Origin: Fibrobacterota bacterium | GTDB lineage: Bacteria > Fibrobacterota > Fibrobacteria > UBA11236 | Assembly (NCBI GenBank): GCA_947482115.1 | Contig: CANKII010000003.1 | Span: 248,001-312,000 of the forward strand | Direction of reading: 5' to 3' | Length of the DNA stretch: 64,000 nt | In this document: one piece after another, positions 34,014 to 42,614 of the stretch | How the letters are laid out: each line of letters begins with the position of its first letter | How positions within the stretch are numbered: the stretch's first letter is position 1 | Notes under the pieces: model-generated | What the model was told of the DNA's origin: nothing | Databases searched by the model: none | What the model saw: only the letters and a program-made list of their open reading frames with translations | Program-made: the position numbers and the translations under genes

Positions 34014-34390
34014 GTGAAAGTTCTCCTGATCCGGTACTATGTGAAAATGTGAAAGGTTTTTACCCGGGTTTTGAGGCAAGGGTGAGAGTTGAATCTAGCT
34101 TCTGCCGTTATTTCAGGGTTTAAAAAAACAAGCAATTTTTAAACCGGTTTTCCGCCTGAGATAAGTCCTTGCTGAAGACCAAAATACGAAGATCAACCGG
34201 TCCCTTTTTTAGAAAAATCCCCCTGTAAAAGCACTCCCAAGTCGATCGGGTTAAAGCCTTGCCTTTTAAGGAAGAAAAGCCTCTCGATCGCATTGCGAAA
34301 ACGAAATCCAAATATATTTTTATGCTCTTCCAATCCATCCGTTTTCCCGTTAACTAAAATGGACAGAAAGAGGACAAAAGGGGACAAGTC
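34014..34390. other. Divergent intergenic region, nrdJ / cytochrome c
   Basis: About 377 bases between the divergent nrdJ and diheme cytochrome genes, so promoters for both should be here. It is AT-rich compared with its flanks. Three 10-12 base words with CGATCGGGTT or CTCGATCGCAT cores are present but make no clear palindrome. A short minus-strand frame of 72 codons (34120-34338) has no recognisable domain and is not called. No B12-box or tRNA-like structure was recognised. Confidence 0.45.
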
Positions 34391-35392
34391 GTGAATAGAT
34401 GGTTGAAAAGAATTGGATTGGTATTGATAACGCTGGTGGGACTTGTCCTTCTCGCTGCAGGAGGAGCCGCACTCTATGCTTTGGTTGGGTACAAGAAAAC
34501 TTGGGATGTACCCCTGCCTTCCACCCGCGCCGTCAAGGATTCCGCCGTCATCGCCCGCGGTCGTTATATCGTCTATGGTCCGGGACGTTGCTCGGACTGC
34601 CATACACCGGCTTCCGGACGGCCGCTTTTATTTCGCGGTGAAGAGGCGCCTTTAACCGGATGGTTCGCGGAAAAAACTTACCTGGGTGAATGGAGCGCGC
34701 CCAACCTGACTCCGGATTCGGCCACAGGCCTTGGTGCGGTTAGCGACGGCCAGTTGGCTCGCATGATACGACATGGAGTCAACCGGGAAAATCGGGTTGC
34801 CCTGCCGTTCATGGAAACCTATGCAGACCTGACCGAAAACGATTTGATTGCGGTCATGTCCTTTCTGCGCTCGTTGCCTCCGACACCGGGTTTGCCACCG
34901 AGCCACCACATTAACTTGCTGGGGAAAATCACGCTCGCTTACTTTCTTAAGCCCTATGCTCCCACGGCTCCCCCTCAGGAAAGTTTGATCGCCGAGCCCA
35001 CGGTTCGCTACGGAGAATATATTGCCAAAACAGTGGCCGGATGCGAAGCCTGCCACACCGCGCGCAGCCTCAAAACCGGAGAATATCTGGGGCCGTTCTT
35101 TTCAGGCGGGCTTTCCTTTCATTCCAAGGCGCATCCGGGTTATGTCTATGTAAGCCCCAATCTCACTCCCGACTCTGCAACAGGCGGCATCACAACCTGG
35201 AGTGAGGATGATTTCATCCGCCGTTTCCGCCAGGGACTTCTGATTCAAGATTCCCCCATGGCCTGGGGGGGGTTCATGCGCATGACCGATATCGATCTTC
35301 GTGCGCTCTATCTGTATCTGCGCAGCCTCGCACCCGTTCATCGGGACAACGGCCCCACGATGCAATCGGTAAATGGACAGGCGGCGGGGTAG
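34391..35392 (+). CDS. Membrane-anchored diheme cytochrome c
   Basis: A 333-residue protein with one N-terminal membrane helix (residues 8-33) and two cytochrome c domains, each with a CxxCH site: CSDCH (67-71) and CEACH (218-222). Each domain is followed by an NLTPDSATG loop, typical of the diheme cytochromes associated with alcohol and aldehyde dehydrogenases. Here no dehydrogenase gene is adjacent. It probably shuttles electrons in the periplasm to the terminal oxidase. It is followed after 3 bases by an unknown gene. Confidence 0.85.
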   Translation: MNRWLKRIGLVLITLVGLVLLAAGGAALYALVGYKKTWDVPLPSTRAVKDSAVIARGRYIVYGPGRCSDCHTPASGRPLLFRGEEAPLTGWFAEKTYLGEWSAPNLTPDSATGLGAVSDGQLARMIRHGVNRENRVALPFMETYADLTENDLIAVMSFLRSLPPTPGLPPSHHINLLGKITLAYFLKPYAPTAPPQESLIAEPTVRYGEYIAKTVAGCEACHTARSLKTGEYLGPFFSGGLSFHSKAHPGYVYVSPNLTPDSATGGITTWSEDDFIRRFRQGLLIQDSPMAWGGFMRMTDIDLRALYLYLRSLAPVHRDNGPTMQSVNGQAAG

Positions 35393-35395
35393 ACT

Positions 35396-35890
35396 ATGAA
35401 AATCGCCCGCACCCGCACTCCTCTGGCCACACCGCTCAAAGCCCTCATTTCCGCGCACGGAAACGTTGCCATCCCGGAATATCCGGATCGCATTGAGGAA
35501 GTTTCACGCAAAGGCTGGGGCACAACTTTCTGGGGCAAGGATTCCACCACCAACTGGTTTCATCTGCCCTTCACAGTACCCACGGTTTTGGATGATGCCA
35601 AGCCGAAACTCACGAAGGTATTCCTTTTTTTTCACAACACTTCGCGTTCGCCGATCATTTCCGTGCATCTCTATGACGGCCCGAAATTATTGCGCGCGTT
35701 TGACGATCTCTCACTCTTTGGGGATCACGGCGGAGTAACCACCCAGGCCAACACCTTCCACCTGAAAAAGCCGGTGGAACTTGCCTTTGGGCTGGGGATT
35801 TCGGTGAATGTGAGCTTTCCCTTTGATGCCGGGGTAAAGCCGCCGCGTTGGATTCTGTTTACTTCTGCGATGGCGGAATTTCGTTCATAG
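35396..35890 (+). CDS. Unknown protein, co-transcribed with diheme cytochrome
   Basis: A 164-residue protein beginning 3 bases after the cytochrome stop codon. I do not recognise a family. It has no signal peptide or membrane helix; it is rich in predicted beta strands (KVFLFFHNTS, PIISVHLYDG, ISVNVSFPF) with a central GKDSTTNWFHLPFTVPTV segment that suggests a small beta-sandwich. The 3' end overlaps the convergent GH43 gene by 32 bases. It is accepted because of the tight spacing and plausible strand pattern. Confidence 0.55.
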   Translation: MKIARTRTPLATPLKALISAHGNVAIPEYPDRIEEVSRKGWGTTFWGKDSTTNWFHLPFTVPTVLDDAKPKLTKVFLFFHNTSRSPIISVHLYDGPKLLRAFDDLSLFGDHGGVTTQANTFHLKKPVELAFGLGISVNVSFPFDAGVKPPRWILFTSAMAEFRS

Positions 35891-37109
35891 TACGACCAGC
35901 GGCACTCCAGCTTTTGTTGCGCCACGGAAGAAGCACCCCGTTCTTCCAATAAGCCTTCACTGCCGGGCGATGAGCCTTCTCCACACGTCCCAAAGAAACG
36001 GTTGGAAACGCAATCGTCCCCTGAGTGGAAACCAATGTGGGCCAGCCTTGAGCATCCCAATATAGCGGGCGAATCATCAAGCGTGTCGCTCCGCTGTTTT
36101 GAGAATCGTACGCATGGTTGACGAGGAAGGTCGTGTCATGATCGACAAGGATGTCGTTGTGACCGGTTCCATGCCAGCGGGAATCCCCTTCGGACACCAA
36201 GGTTCCCGCATTCGCGGTATTCCATGTGGTTACAGCACCCGTCACATAGGAAGGATGCGTGGGATTTCCCGCCTTGTCTAAATAAGGCCCTGTCACGGCG
36301 GAGGCACGCGCCACCATGACCTTGTAAGTACTACTGGAACTGTTGCAGCAGCGGTCATAAGAAAACCAGAGATAATACCAAGGCCCGTGCTTGGAAATCA
36401 TAGGACCTTCGATGGAGCGGTAATAACCCGAACCATCCACGGCCTGGGGATAATAGCGATGCGCGATGGTGATGTACTTAGCGCCCGCGGCGGGTTTGCC
36501 GGTTGTAGGGTCGAGTCGTATCAACTGGATGCCGCTTCCAAAAGATCCCCATGACAGCCACGGAGTTCCATCGCCGTCCACAAAAACATGCGGGTCAATG
36601 GCGTTGAATGCGCTGGTATCGTTGGTGTTAACGCTGGTGGTGGTGGCGACATAACAATCCGTCCGGCTCGTGGAAGTGCACACTACCATTCCTTGATCCA
36701 CCCATGCATACCCGGGATCCGTCTGATTCAAAGTCGTATTGGTTCGCAAACCGATGGCAGAAATCCGGGTTCCGAAACCTGAAATCGCATAGTAAAGCCA
36801 ATATTTTCCAGCAGCATAATGAATGGCCGGAGCCCATTGGCTGGCGGGATTGGAGGACACATAAGTTGCATGCCAAGAAGGGAGCGTGGAAATCGCTGAC
36901 GCGGGATTTCCATTCGACCAAACAATTCGATCCGTCGATGTCTTGATGGAAACACCGTTACCGGTGTGAAAGATGTAATAGGTATTTCCCTGTTTGATAA
37001 TCGAGGGATCGGGTGTACTCGTCGATCCTGTCAGAGGATTGACGTAAGTGGTCTGGGAAGAACAGACAGACGCAAGAATTAAAAACAGGAATGCATAAAA
37101 TCGACGCAT
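35859..37109 (-). CDS. Secreted GH43-family glycoside hydrolase (arabinanase-like)
   Basis: A 416-residue protein with a signal peptide ending near SVCSSQ. The five-bladed GH43 propeller is visible with its three acidic residues: Asp in STPDPSIIKQG (blade 1, general base), Asp in NAIDPHVFVDGDG and Glu in RSIEGPMI (general acid). The HGTGHNDIL segment supplies the conserved His near the metal site. Such enzymes cleave alpha-L-arabinan or arabinoxylan side chains, so it is probably for plant polysaccharide use. The C-terminal 40 residues are a short tail, too short for a full sorting domain. Confidence 0.85.
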   Translation of the reverse strand: MRRFYAFLFLILASVCSSQTTYVNPLTGSTSTPDPSIIKQGNTYYIFHTGNGVSIKTSTDRIVWSNGNPASAISTLPSWHATYVSSNPASQWAPAIHYAAGKYWLYYAISGFGTRISAIGLRTNTTLNQTDPGYAWVDQGMVVCTSTSRTDCYVATTTSVNTNDTSAFNAIDPHVFVDGDGTPWLSWGSFGSGIQLIRLDPTTGKPAAGAKYITIAHRYYPQAVDGSGYYRSIEGPMISKHGPWYYLWFSYDRCCNSSSSTYKVMVARASAVTGPYLDKAGNPTHPSYVTGAVTTWNTANAGTLVSEGDSRWHGTGHNDILVDHDTTFLVNHAYDSQNSGATRLMIRPLYWDAQGWPTLVSTQGTIAFPTVSLGRVEKAHRPAVKAYWKNGVLLPWRNKSWSAAGRTMNEIPPSQK

Positions 37110-37125
37110 GTTTCTCCCGTTTTGG

Positions 37126-37166
37126 ACGGCGGGTAGGGGCGGGATAACCCCGCCCCTACCCGCCGT
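37126..37166. repeat. Perfect 18-bp inverted repeat (GTAGGGGCG family)
   Basis: Arms at 37126-37143 and 37149-37166 are exact reverse complements around ATAAC. They share the GTAGGGGCG/CGCCCCTAC core with the element inside ccoI at 17803-17845. It sits between ilvH and the GH43 start codon, 16 bases before the latter. A T-run (TTTTG) follows only on the + strand, where no gene needs a terminator, so I treat it as a dispersed repeat; it could still terminate ilvBH transcription. Confidence 0.75.
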
Positions 37167-37171
37167 TTTGT

Positions 37172-37720
37172 TTATGTTCCCGTTTCACCCCGCGCCATGA
37201 TGACCTTACCCGTGCGCACCAGTTCCACAATGCCGTATTTATCCAGCATGGTTTCCAGCGCGTCCAGCTTCTCGGTTCCACCCGTGGCTTGGATCAAGAT
37301 AGTAGACTCGGAAAGATCCACGGCTTGGCCCTTGAAATGCTCGGCGATTTGCAAAACCTCGGTGCGGCGATCGGGGGAACAGCGCACTTTGATCAGCGCG
37401 AGTTCCTTTTCCACCACGGTTTCGCCCGTGTGATCCTTGGCATGGATCACGTCGATCAGCTTGTTCAGCTGACGGATGATTTGCTCCAGCGTCTTGATCT
37501 CGCCGGATGCCACGATGTTCATGCGGGCAAACTTGCCGTTATGCGTGGGCGACACAACGAGGCTATCGATGTTGTAGCCGCGGCGTGAAAACACCATGGC
37601 GATGCGAATGAGCACACCGGGTTTGTTGTTTACCAGCAGGCTGATGCTGTGTTGATTCAGCCGGGCTGCAGCGTGAGCCTTACCCTCCGCGACGGTTGCT
37701 TTTGCAGTTCCATTGATCAT
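37172..37720 (-). CDS. ilvH: Acetolactate synthase small (regulatory) subunit
   Basis: A 182-residue protein with an ACT domain (HSISLLVNNKPGVLIRIAMV, then FSRRGYNIDSLVVSPTH) and the C-terminal IlvH domain (ALIKVRC..., ending near LVRTGKVIMARG). It regulates the large subunit and gives valine feedback sensitivity. It lies 22 bases downstream of ilvB on the same strand. The first 25 residues before the ACT domain are longer than usual. Confidence 0.93.
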   Translation of the reverse strand: MINGTAKATVAEGKAHAAARLNQHSISLLVNNKPGVLIRIAMVFSRRGYNIDSLVVSPTHNGKFARMNIVASGEIKTLEQIIRQLNKLIDVIHAKDHTGETVVEKELALIKVRCSPDRRTEVLQIAEHFKGQAVDLSESTILIQATGGTEKLDALETMLDKYGIVELVRTGKVIMARGETGT

Positions 37721-37742
37721 GATTTCATTCCCCTGCGGCGGT

Positions 37743-39458
37743 TCAAGTGCTTCCCACCGGTTTTTCCATCTTATGCTTGGGCGGTTCCAACACCATTTCC
37801 TCGTAGCTCGCGCCTGCGGGAATCATGGGGAACACATTGTCTTCCTTCTCCACTTCGGCGTCGATCAGGCAAGGGCCTTCATTGTAGGCCAATGCTTTTT
37901 CCAGCACACGGCCCGCATCGGCATTGCGCTTGATGTGAAATGCCTTGATCCCGTAGGCTTCCGCCAGTTTGACGAAGTCCGGGTTGCCCTCGAGATCCAC
38001 ACCGGACAGGCGGTTGTCGAAGAACAAGTTCTGCCATTGCCGAACCATGCCGAGATAATGGTTATTCAGGATGAGAATTTTGATGGGCAGCTTGTTCACA
38101 GCGGCTGTCGCCAGCTCCGCCTGCGTCATTTGAAAACCACCATCCCCCACAACCGCCACCACAAGCGCATCCGGACGGGCGAATTGCGCACCAATGGCCG
38201 AAGGCATTCCGAAACCCATGGTGCCTGCGCCACCGGAAGATATCCAGTGAAAACGTTGATCGGTTTTATAGAACTGCGCGGCCCACATTTGATGCTGGCC
38301 CACATCCGTGGTCACAATGGCCTTACCCTTGGTCAGACGGAATAATTCATCGAGCACGTATTGTGCCTTGAGTCCGCCATGCATGCGATAATGCAGCGGG
38401 AACCGCTTCTTCAGTTTCTTCAAATGCGTGACCCAAGCCGTTGTGTCGCCCTTGCGGGTCAATGGCAATAACTCTTCGAGCACCAAACGCGCGTCGCCCA
38501 CGATGGAGCAATGCGGCTTGACCATCTTGCCCATTTCCGCAGGATCGATGTCCACATGAATCTTCACGGCGTTGGTGCAAAAGACCGCGAGCTTTCCGGT
38601 GATGCGATCATCCCAGCGCGAGCCCACGGACATGATGAGATCGCATTCGGCCACGGCCATGTTGGCATAAGCGGTGCCGTGCATGCCGAGCATGCCGAGA
38701 CTCAACTCATGCGTTTCCGGAAATGCGCCCTTGCCGAGCAAGGTATTCACCACGGGGATTTGCAATTTTTCTACGAGAGCCTTCAACGGTTTGCAGGCGT
38801 CGGAAATCACAGCGCCATGACCGATGAGCAAAAGCGGTTTCTTCGCCTGTTGCAGCAACTCGGCGCATTGCGCAATCGCCGCAGAATCTCCGGGACCCGG
38901 AACGGAGTAACCAGGCAAGTCGATCTCGACGTTATAGTTCGGTTCGAACATCGCGCCGGAAACATCCTTGGGAATGTCGATCAACACCGGACCGGGGCGT
39001 CCGCTTTCGGCGATGTAAAACGCCTCCTTGACGATACGGGGAATATCGTTGGGATTGCGAACCAGATAGGAATGCTTCACAGCAGCATAAGTCAAACCGA
39101 CCACGTCAGCTTCCTGAAATGCATCCATTCCCAACATGCTTTGAATGGTCTGACCCGTGATCACAATCATGGGCACCGAGTCCATCATAGCTGTCACCAA
39201 ACCTGTGATGGTGTTCGTGGCTCCCGGCCCGGAAGTCACCAAGGCCACTCCAGCCCGGCCTGTGGCGCGGGCAAAGCCATCGGCCATGTGGGTAGCGCCC
39301 TGTTCGTGACGTGTCAGGATGAATTTGATGGGAGAATCGACCAAAGCATCAAAAATTGGGATGGCCGCCCCACCGGGATGGCCAAACATGTATTCAACAC
39401 CCTGTTGTTGAATACAGTGAATCAAAGCTTCGGCGCCAGTACAAGTTTTTTTTGGCAT
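37743..39458 (-). CDS. ilvB: Acetolactate synthase large (catalytic) subunit
   Basis: A 571-residue thiamine-diphosphate enzyme. Motifs: the catalytic Glu region FILTRHEQGATHMADG (residues 45-60), the FAD region, and the ThDP motif GDGGFQMTQAELATA followed by NN at about residue 475. It condenses pyruvate (or pyruvate and 2-ketobutyrate) in valine, leucine and isoleucine synthesis. With ilvH downstream it forms the first step of the pathway. The ATG at 39458 opens at an AT-rich leader shared with guaB. Confidence 0.95.
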   Translation of the reverse strand: MPKKTCTGAEALIHCIQQQGVEYMFGHPGGAAIPIFDALVDSPIKFILTRHEQGATHMADGFARATGRAGVALVTSGPGATNTITGLVTAMMDSVPMIVITGQTIQSMLGMDAFQEADVVGLTYAAVKHSYLVRNPNDIPRIVKEAFYIAESGRPGPVLIDIPKDVSGAMFEPNYNVEIDLPGYSVPGPGDSAAIAQCAELLQQAKKPLLLIGHGAVISDACKPLKALVEKLQIPVVNTLLGKGAFPETHELSLGMLGMHGTAYANMAVAECDLIMSVGSRWDDRITGKLAVFCTNAVKIHVDIDPAEMGKMVKPHCSIVGDARLVLEELLPLTRKGDTTAWVTHLKKLKKRFPLHYRMHGGLKAQYVLDELFRLTKGKAIVTTDVGQHQMWAAQFYKTDQRFHWISSGGAGTMGFGMPSAIGAQFARPDALVVAVVGDGGFQMTQAELATAAVNKLPIKILILNNHYLGMVRQWQNLFFDNRLSGVDLEGNPDFVKLAEAYGIKAFHIKRNADAGRVLEKALAYNEGPCLIDAEVEKEDNVFPMIPAGASYEEMVLEPPKHKMEKPVGST

Positions 39459-39751
39459 TTTTAACGTCCCTTGAACTAAAGTTCAAAAACTACGGGTATA
39501 AAATTAAACAAATTTTAATAAATACTCAAGTAGTTGACTTTAATTGGATAAAAAATGAAAATTTTACCCTATAAAAATCATGTATTTCTTAAAAATCACT
39601 CTTAAAACTTGATTTTTTGTTTAAAAAATTGACTTCATCACATTAATCCAACAAAAATTTCGTTTTTTTTGGGTACAATGAGATAGACTCGATTTTAAAA
39701 ATCCATTTTTCGGGCCTTTACGGGACCCTTTCCCGCTATCTAAATTTGGCC
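39459..39751. promoter_or_regulatory. AT-rich divergent promoter region, ilvB / guaB
   Basis: About 290 bases, markedly AT-rich with several A and T tracts, between the divergently transcribed ilvB and guaB. It must hold both promoters. I see no leader peptide with runs of branched-chain codons and no clear attenuator hairpin, and the guaB side has no obvious purine operator. This is a location-based call. Confidence 0.5.
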
Positions 39752-41266
39752 ATGGCCAGAATACTACCGGATACCTCCCGCACTTTTGCCGAATACCTCC
39801 TCCTTCCCGGTTTGACCGGAAAGGACCATACCCCCCGAAATACCTCGCTAGCTGTGCCCGTTGCCGCGTACAATCGTGGAGAACAAAGCCGTTTCCAATT
39901 AAACATCCCCTTGGTGTCCGCCAGCATGCAGTCGGTTTCAGGTTCCGACTTAGCCATCGCTTTGGCAAGGCAAGGTGGGCTTGCCTTCGTGTATTGTTCC
40001 CAATCGATTGAAAGTCAGGCGACGATGATCGCCAAAGCCAAATCTCACAAGGCGGGATTTGTGCGCAGCGATTCCAATGTCAAACCGACAGCCACTTTGC
40101 GCGAACTGCTCGCCGTGCAACGCCGCACGGGACATTCCACTGCAGCGATTACGGATGACGGAACCAACACCGGAAAATTTCTCGGCATCATCACGGAAAA
40201 AGATTTCTGGGAATTCGAAGACAACCTCGACACTTTGGTTTCGGGTTACATGACGCCGGTGGAAAGAGTGATTCACGGTCGCGTGGGCATCACTTTGACT
40301 GAAGCCAACCGTCAGCTGCACAAGCACAAAAAAGAATGTCTGCCCATTCTCGAAGCCGACGGAAGCCTAAACTCGCTCGTCTTCAAAAAAGATTATGTGG
40401 ACCATATCAATAATCCTCGTGAATTGTTGGATGCGGACAAACGCCTCGCTGTCGGCGCGGGCATTAATACGCACGACTACATGGAACGTGTGCCCGCCTT
40501 GGTGGAAGCCGGTGCGGATGTGCTGGCATTTGATTCTTCGGACGGTTACTCCGAATTCCAGAAAGACGCCGCTTTGTGGATTCGCAAGCGCTACGGAAAT
40601 AATGTCGTGGTGGGCGGTGGTAACGTGGTATCGGCGGATGGATTTCGCTATCTGGCTGAAGAAGCGCAGGTGGACTTCGTCAAAGTCGGAATCGGTGGCG
40701 GATCGATTTGCATCACGCGCGAACAAAAAGGCATTGGCCGGGGACAAGCTTCCGCATTGATGGATGTGTCACGTGAACGCGATGCGTTCTTCCAGAAGAC
40801 TGGCAAGTACATCCCGATTTGCTCAGACGGCGGTTTGGCCAATGACACGCAAATCATCATCGCGCTTGCGATGGGTGCGGACTTCGTGATGATGGGCCGC
40901 TACTTCGCCATGACCAGCGAAAGCCCCACACCGAAAGTTTCGATTAAAGGCCGTATTTACAAACCCTATTGGGGCGAAGGCTCCAATCGCGCGCGCAACT
41001 GGCAGCGCTATTCCGACGAAGGCACGGTGGATCGCCTCAAGTTCGAAGAGGGTGTAGACGGCTATGTACCGGTAGTCGGTTCAGTCCCCGAAGTGTTGAG
41101 TGTGACCTTGGCCAAACTCCGCGCGACCATGTGCAACATGGGTTCCTTGAATTTAAGGGAGTTCAGTGAGAAGGCCGTGCTCACCTTGGTGTCGGAGCAA
41201 AGCATCATTGAGGGTGGAACTTCGAATATCGTTCAGCCGGATTACAACGTCACCGACGACAAGTAA
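39752..41266 (+). CDS. guaB: IMP dehydrogenase, Tritrichomonas-like clade
   Basis: From ATG 39752 the protein has 504 residues: a TIM barrel interrupted by a CBS pair (about residues 95-215). The catalytic loop reads [20 protein letters not shown], with the cysteine that attacks IMP. The flap has NWQRYSDEG and the C-terminal part [13 protein letters not shown]. These sequences match the divergent IMPDH type best known from Tritrichomonas foetus, not the usual bacterial GIGPGSICTTR type. It converts IMP to XMP in guanine nucleotide synthesis. I recall that the Lys before the loop and the Glu of the FEEG segment are the residues linked to mycophenolic acid resistance in that enzyme; both appear here. 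Confidence 0.9.
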   Translation: MARILPDTSRTFAEYLLLPGLTGKDHTPRNTSLAVPVAAYNRGEQSRFQLNIPLVSASMQSVSGSDLAIALARQGGLAFVYCSQSIESQATMIAKAKSHKAGFVRSDSNVKPTATLRELLAVQRRTGHSTAAITDDGTNTGKFLGIITEKDFWEFEDNLDTLVSGYMTPVERVIHGRVGITLTEANRQLHKHKKECLPILEADGSLNSLVFKKDYVDHINNPRELLDADKRLAVGAGINTHDYMERVPALVEAGADVLAFDSSDGYSEFQKDAALWIRKRYGNNVVVGGGNVVSADGFRYLAEEAQVDFVKVGIGGGSICITREQKGIGRGQASALMDVSRERDAFFQKTGKYIPICSDGGLANDTQIIIALAMGADFVMMGRYFAMTSESPTPKVSIKGRIYKPYWGEGSNRARNWQRYSDEGTVDRLKFEEGVDGYVPVVGSVPEVLSVTLAKLRATMCNMGSLNLREFSEKAVLTLVSEQSIIEGGTSNIVQPDYNVTDDK

Positions 41267-41284
41267 ATCCGCCGCCAAATCCAA

Positions 41285-41743
41285 TCAAGTCTTTATGGAC
41301 TTGTTGTCCTCTTCAGTTTTGGTGGCCCGTGAATAGCCTTGATCCTGCCGGGCATGATTTACGGCGTTTTTCTGCATGTAAGTCTCAAACACATCCGAAG
41401 CGGACATGCCGGAGGTCAACGCCAGTGAAATCCAGAAATGCAACTGGTCGATAATCTCAACACGAATGTTCTGCATGTTGAGATGATCTTTCGACCACCA
41501 CTTCCACAACAACTCCTCGCGCAACTCGCGCGATTCGTCGTCCAATGCCGTGAGGTATTTACCAAGCCACTCATTCACAACTGTGTTCGGACCAATGGCC
41601 TCGCCTGAGCGCGCCTCCTTTAAAAGCGTTGCCATAGTGAGTGTTTTTCCGTCGCGATCCCGCAAGTCTTTTTTAACGAAGATGCGGTCGTTGAGTTCGG
41701 TTTGCAGGGCGAAAAGTTGGTCGAGTTTGTCTTGTGTGCTCAT
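41285..41743 (-). CDS. dUTPase-like all-alpha NTP pyrophosphohydrolase
   Basis: A 152-residue helical protein. The metal-binding pattern is visible as ESRELREELLWKWWSKD (E-x3-E-type pair with WWSK) and, one helix later, RVEIIDQLHFW (E-x2-D). The ending YMQKNAVNHARQDQGYS fits dimeric dUTPases. The enzyme would hydrolyse dUTP to dUMP and pyrophosphate and so protect DNA from uracil. It is convergent with guaB, with 18 bases between stop codons. Confidence 0.8.
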   Translation of the reverse strand: MSTQDKLDQLFALQTELNDRIFVKKDLRDRDGKTLTMATLLKEARSGEAIGPNTVVNEWLGKYLTALDDESRELREELLWKWWSKDHLNMQNIRVEIIDQLHFWISLALTSGMSASDVFETYMQKNAVNHARQDQGYSRATKTEEDNKSIKT

Positions 41744-41777
41744 GGAGGGAAAGGTAGTTCACCTCACTCTACGTTTT

Positions 41778-42515
41778 TTATTTGGTAAAAATCAACTTAA
41801 ATCCTGCGATCATCAGAACTGTACCCAGCAATAATTGGATGATATAGACCGGAAATTTACGACTACCAAAATAGGACCCGAGTGTCCCCCCGCCCACAGC
41901 CGCAACCGCGATGACTCCGGCAATGGAGGGGATGGAACGGCCGCTGCTGAGATACCCGGTTAAGCCGGAAATGGAATTCACGAGGATGAACAGGGCTGAA
42001 ACCGCCGCCGCATTTTTGGTCTTCGCCCAACGGCAAAACAACAGCAATGGTGTCAGGAAAATTCCTCCGCCCGTTCCGGTAAGGCCGGACAGAAATCCGA
42101 TGCCGGCACCGACCCCCAAGGCAACCGGCTTGGCCGGAGGATTAGCATCGGCAGGATCACCCTGACGAAAAAACAATCGCACTGCGGAAAACCACAATAC
42201 AACGCCAACAAGAACTCGGAACAAATGCGCTGGCAAATGCAAATATCCCCCCAGATAAGCCATGGGAACGGACAGCAATGCAAATGGCCAGAACAATCGC
42301 CAAGAAAAATATCCGGCGCGCCAGAACTGGAACGAACCGATTACAGCAACGAGAATATTGAGAACCAATGCTGTAGGTTTAATGGCGGCGGTTGCAACCC
42401 CGAACAAGGTCATAGTGGCGATGTATCCCGAAGCTCCTGCGTGGCCGACCGAGGAATACAGAAAAGCGACAATCGCGACGACTAGAATCAGAAGGGCAAA
42501 GTGAGTTGTGTCCAT
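41778..42515 (-). CDS. TauE/SafE family anion transporter
   Basis: From ATG 42515 the protein has 245 residues and eight hydrophobic segments. The N-terminal SSVGHAGASGYIATM and the second-half GLTGTGGGIFLTPLLLF are the two duplicated Gly-rich motifs of the TauE/SafE family, which exports sulfite, sulfonates or related organic anions. It is unlike the SafE-like protein at 23353-24036, which has the His/Cys motif. The longer frame to 42593 has no start signal. The substrate is unknown. Confidence 0.8.
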   Translation of the reverse strand: MDTTHFALLILVVAIVAFLYSSVGHAGASGYIATMTLFGVATAAIKPTALVLNILVAVIGSFQFWRAGYFSWRLFWPFALLSVPMAYLGGYLHLPAHLFRVLVGVVLWFSAVRLFFRQGDPADANPPAKPVALGVGAGIGFLSGLTGTGGGIFLTPLLLFCRWAKTKNAAAVSALFILVNSISGLTGYLSSGRSIPSIAGVIAVAAVGGGTLGSYFGSRKFPVYIIQLLLGTVLMIAGFKLIFTK

Positions 42516-42550
42516 GATTGAAAAGTAAATCCATCGTTGGCCGAGTGTTT

Positions 42551-42591
42551 GCCGGCACTTCGATCCGCCTAAGGCGGACTCAGTAACCGGC
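42551..42591. repeat. Nested inverted repeat between priA and TauE gene
   Basis: Outer arms GCCGG (42551-42555) and CCGGC (42587-42591) enclose a perfect 6-base hairpin TCCGCC-TAA-GGCGGA (42564-42578). The inner core is nearly identical to the purA terminator stem (TCCGCC-TGA-GGCGGA). No T-run follows in the direction of priA transcription, so a terminator role is uncertain. Confidence 0.5.
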
Positions 42592-42614
42592 AAATGTATC
42601 GAGGCCAGTCTAAT

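Noticed and set aside
34014-34390. Cobalamin riboswitch upstream of nrdJ
   Set aside because: I looked for a B12-box and the surrounding stems in the leader and saw neither.
41778-42515. TauE-type transporter as the missing arsenite pump
   Set aside because: Family motifs are those of TauE/SafE anion exporters and it is 26 kb from the ars operon with no ArsR-type palindrome.
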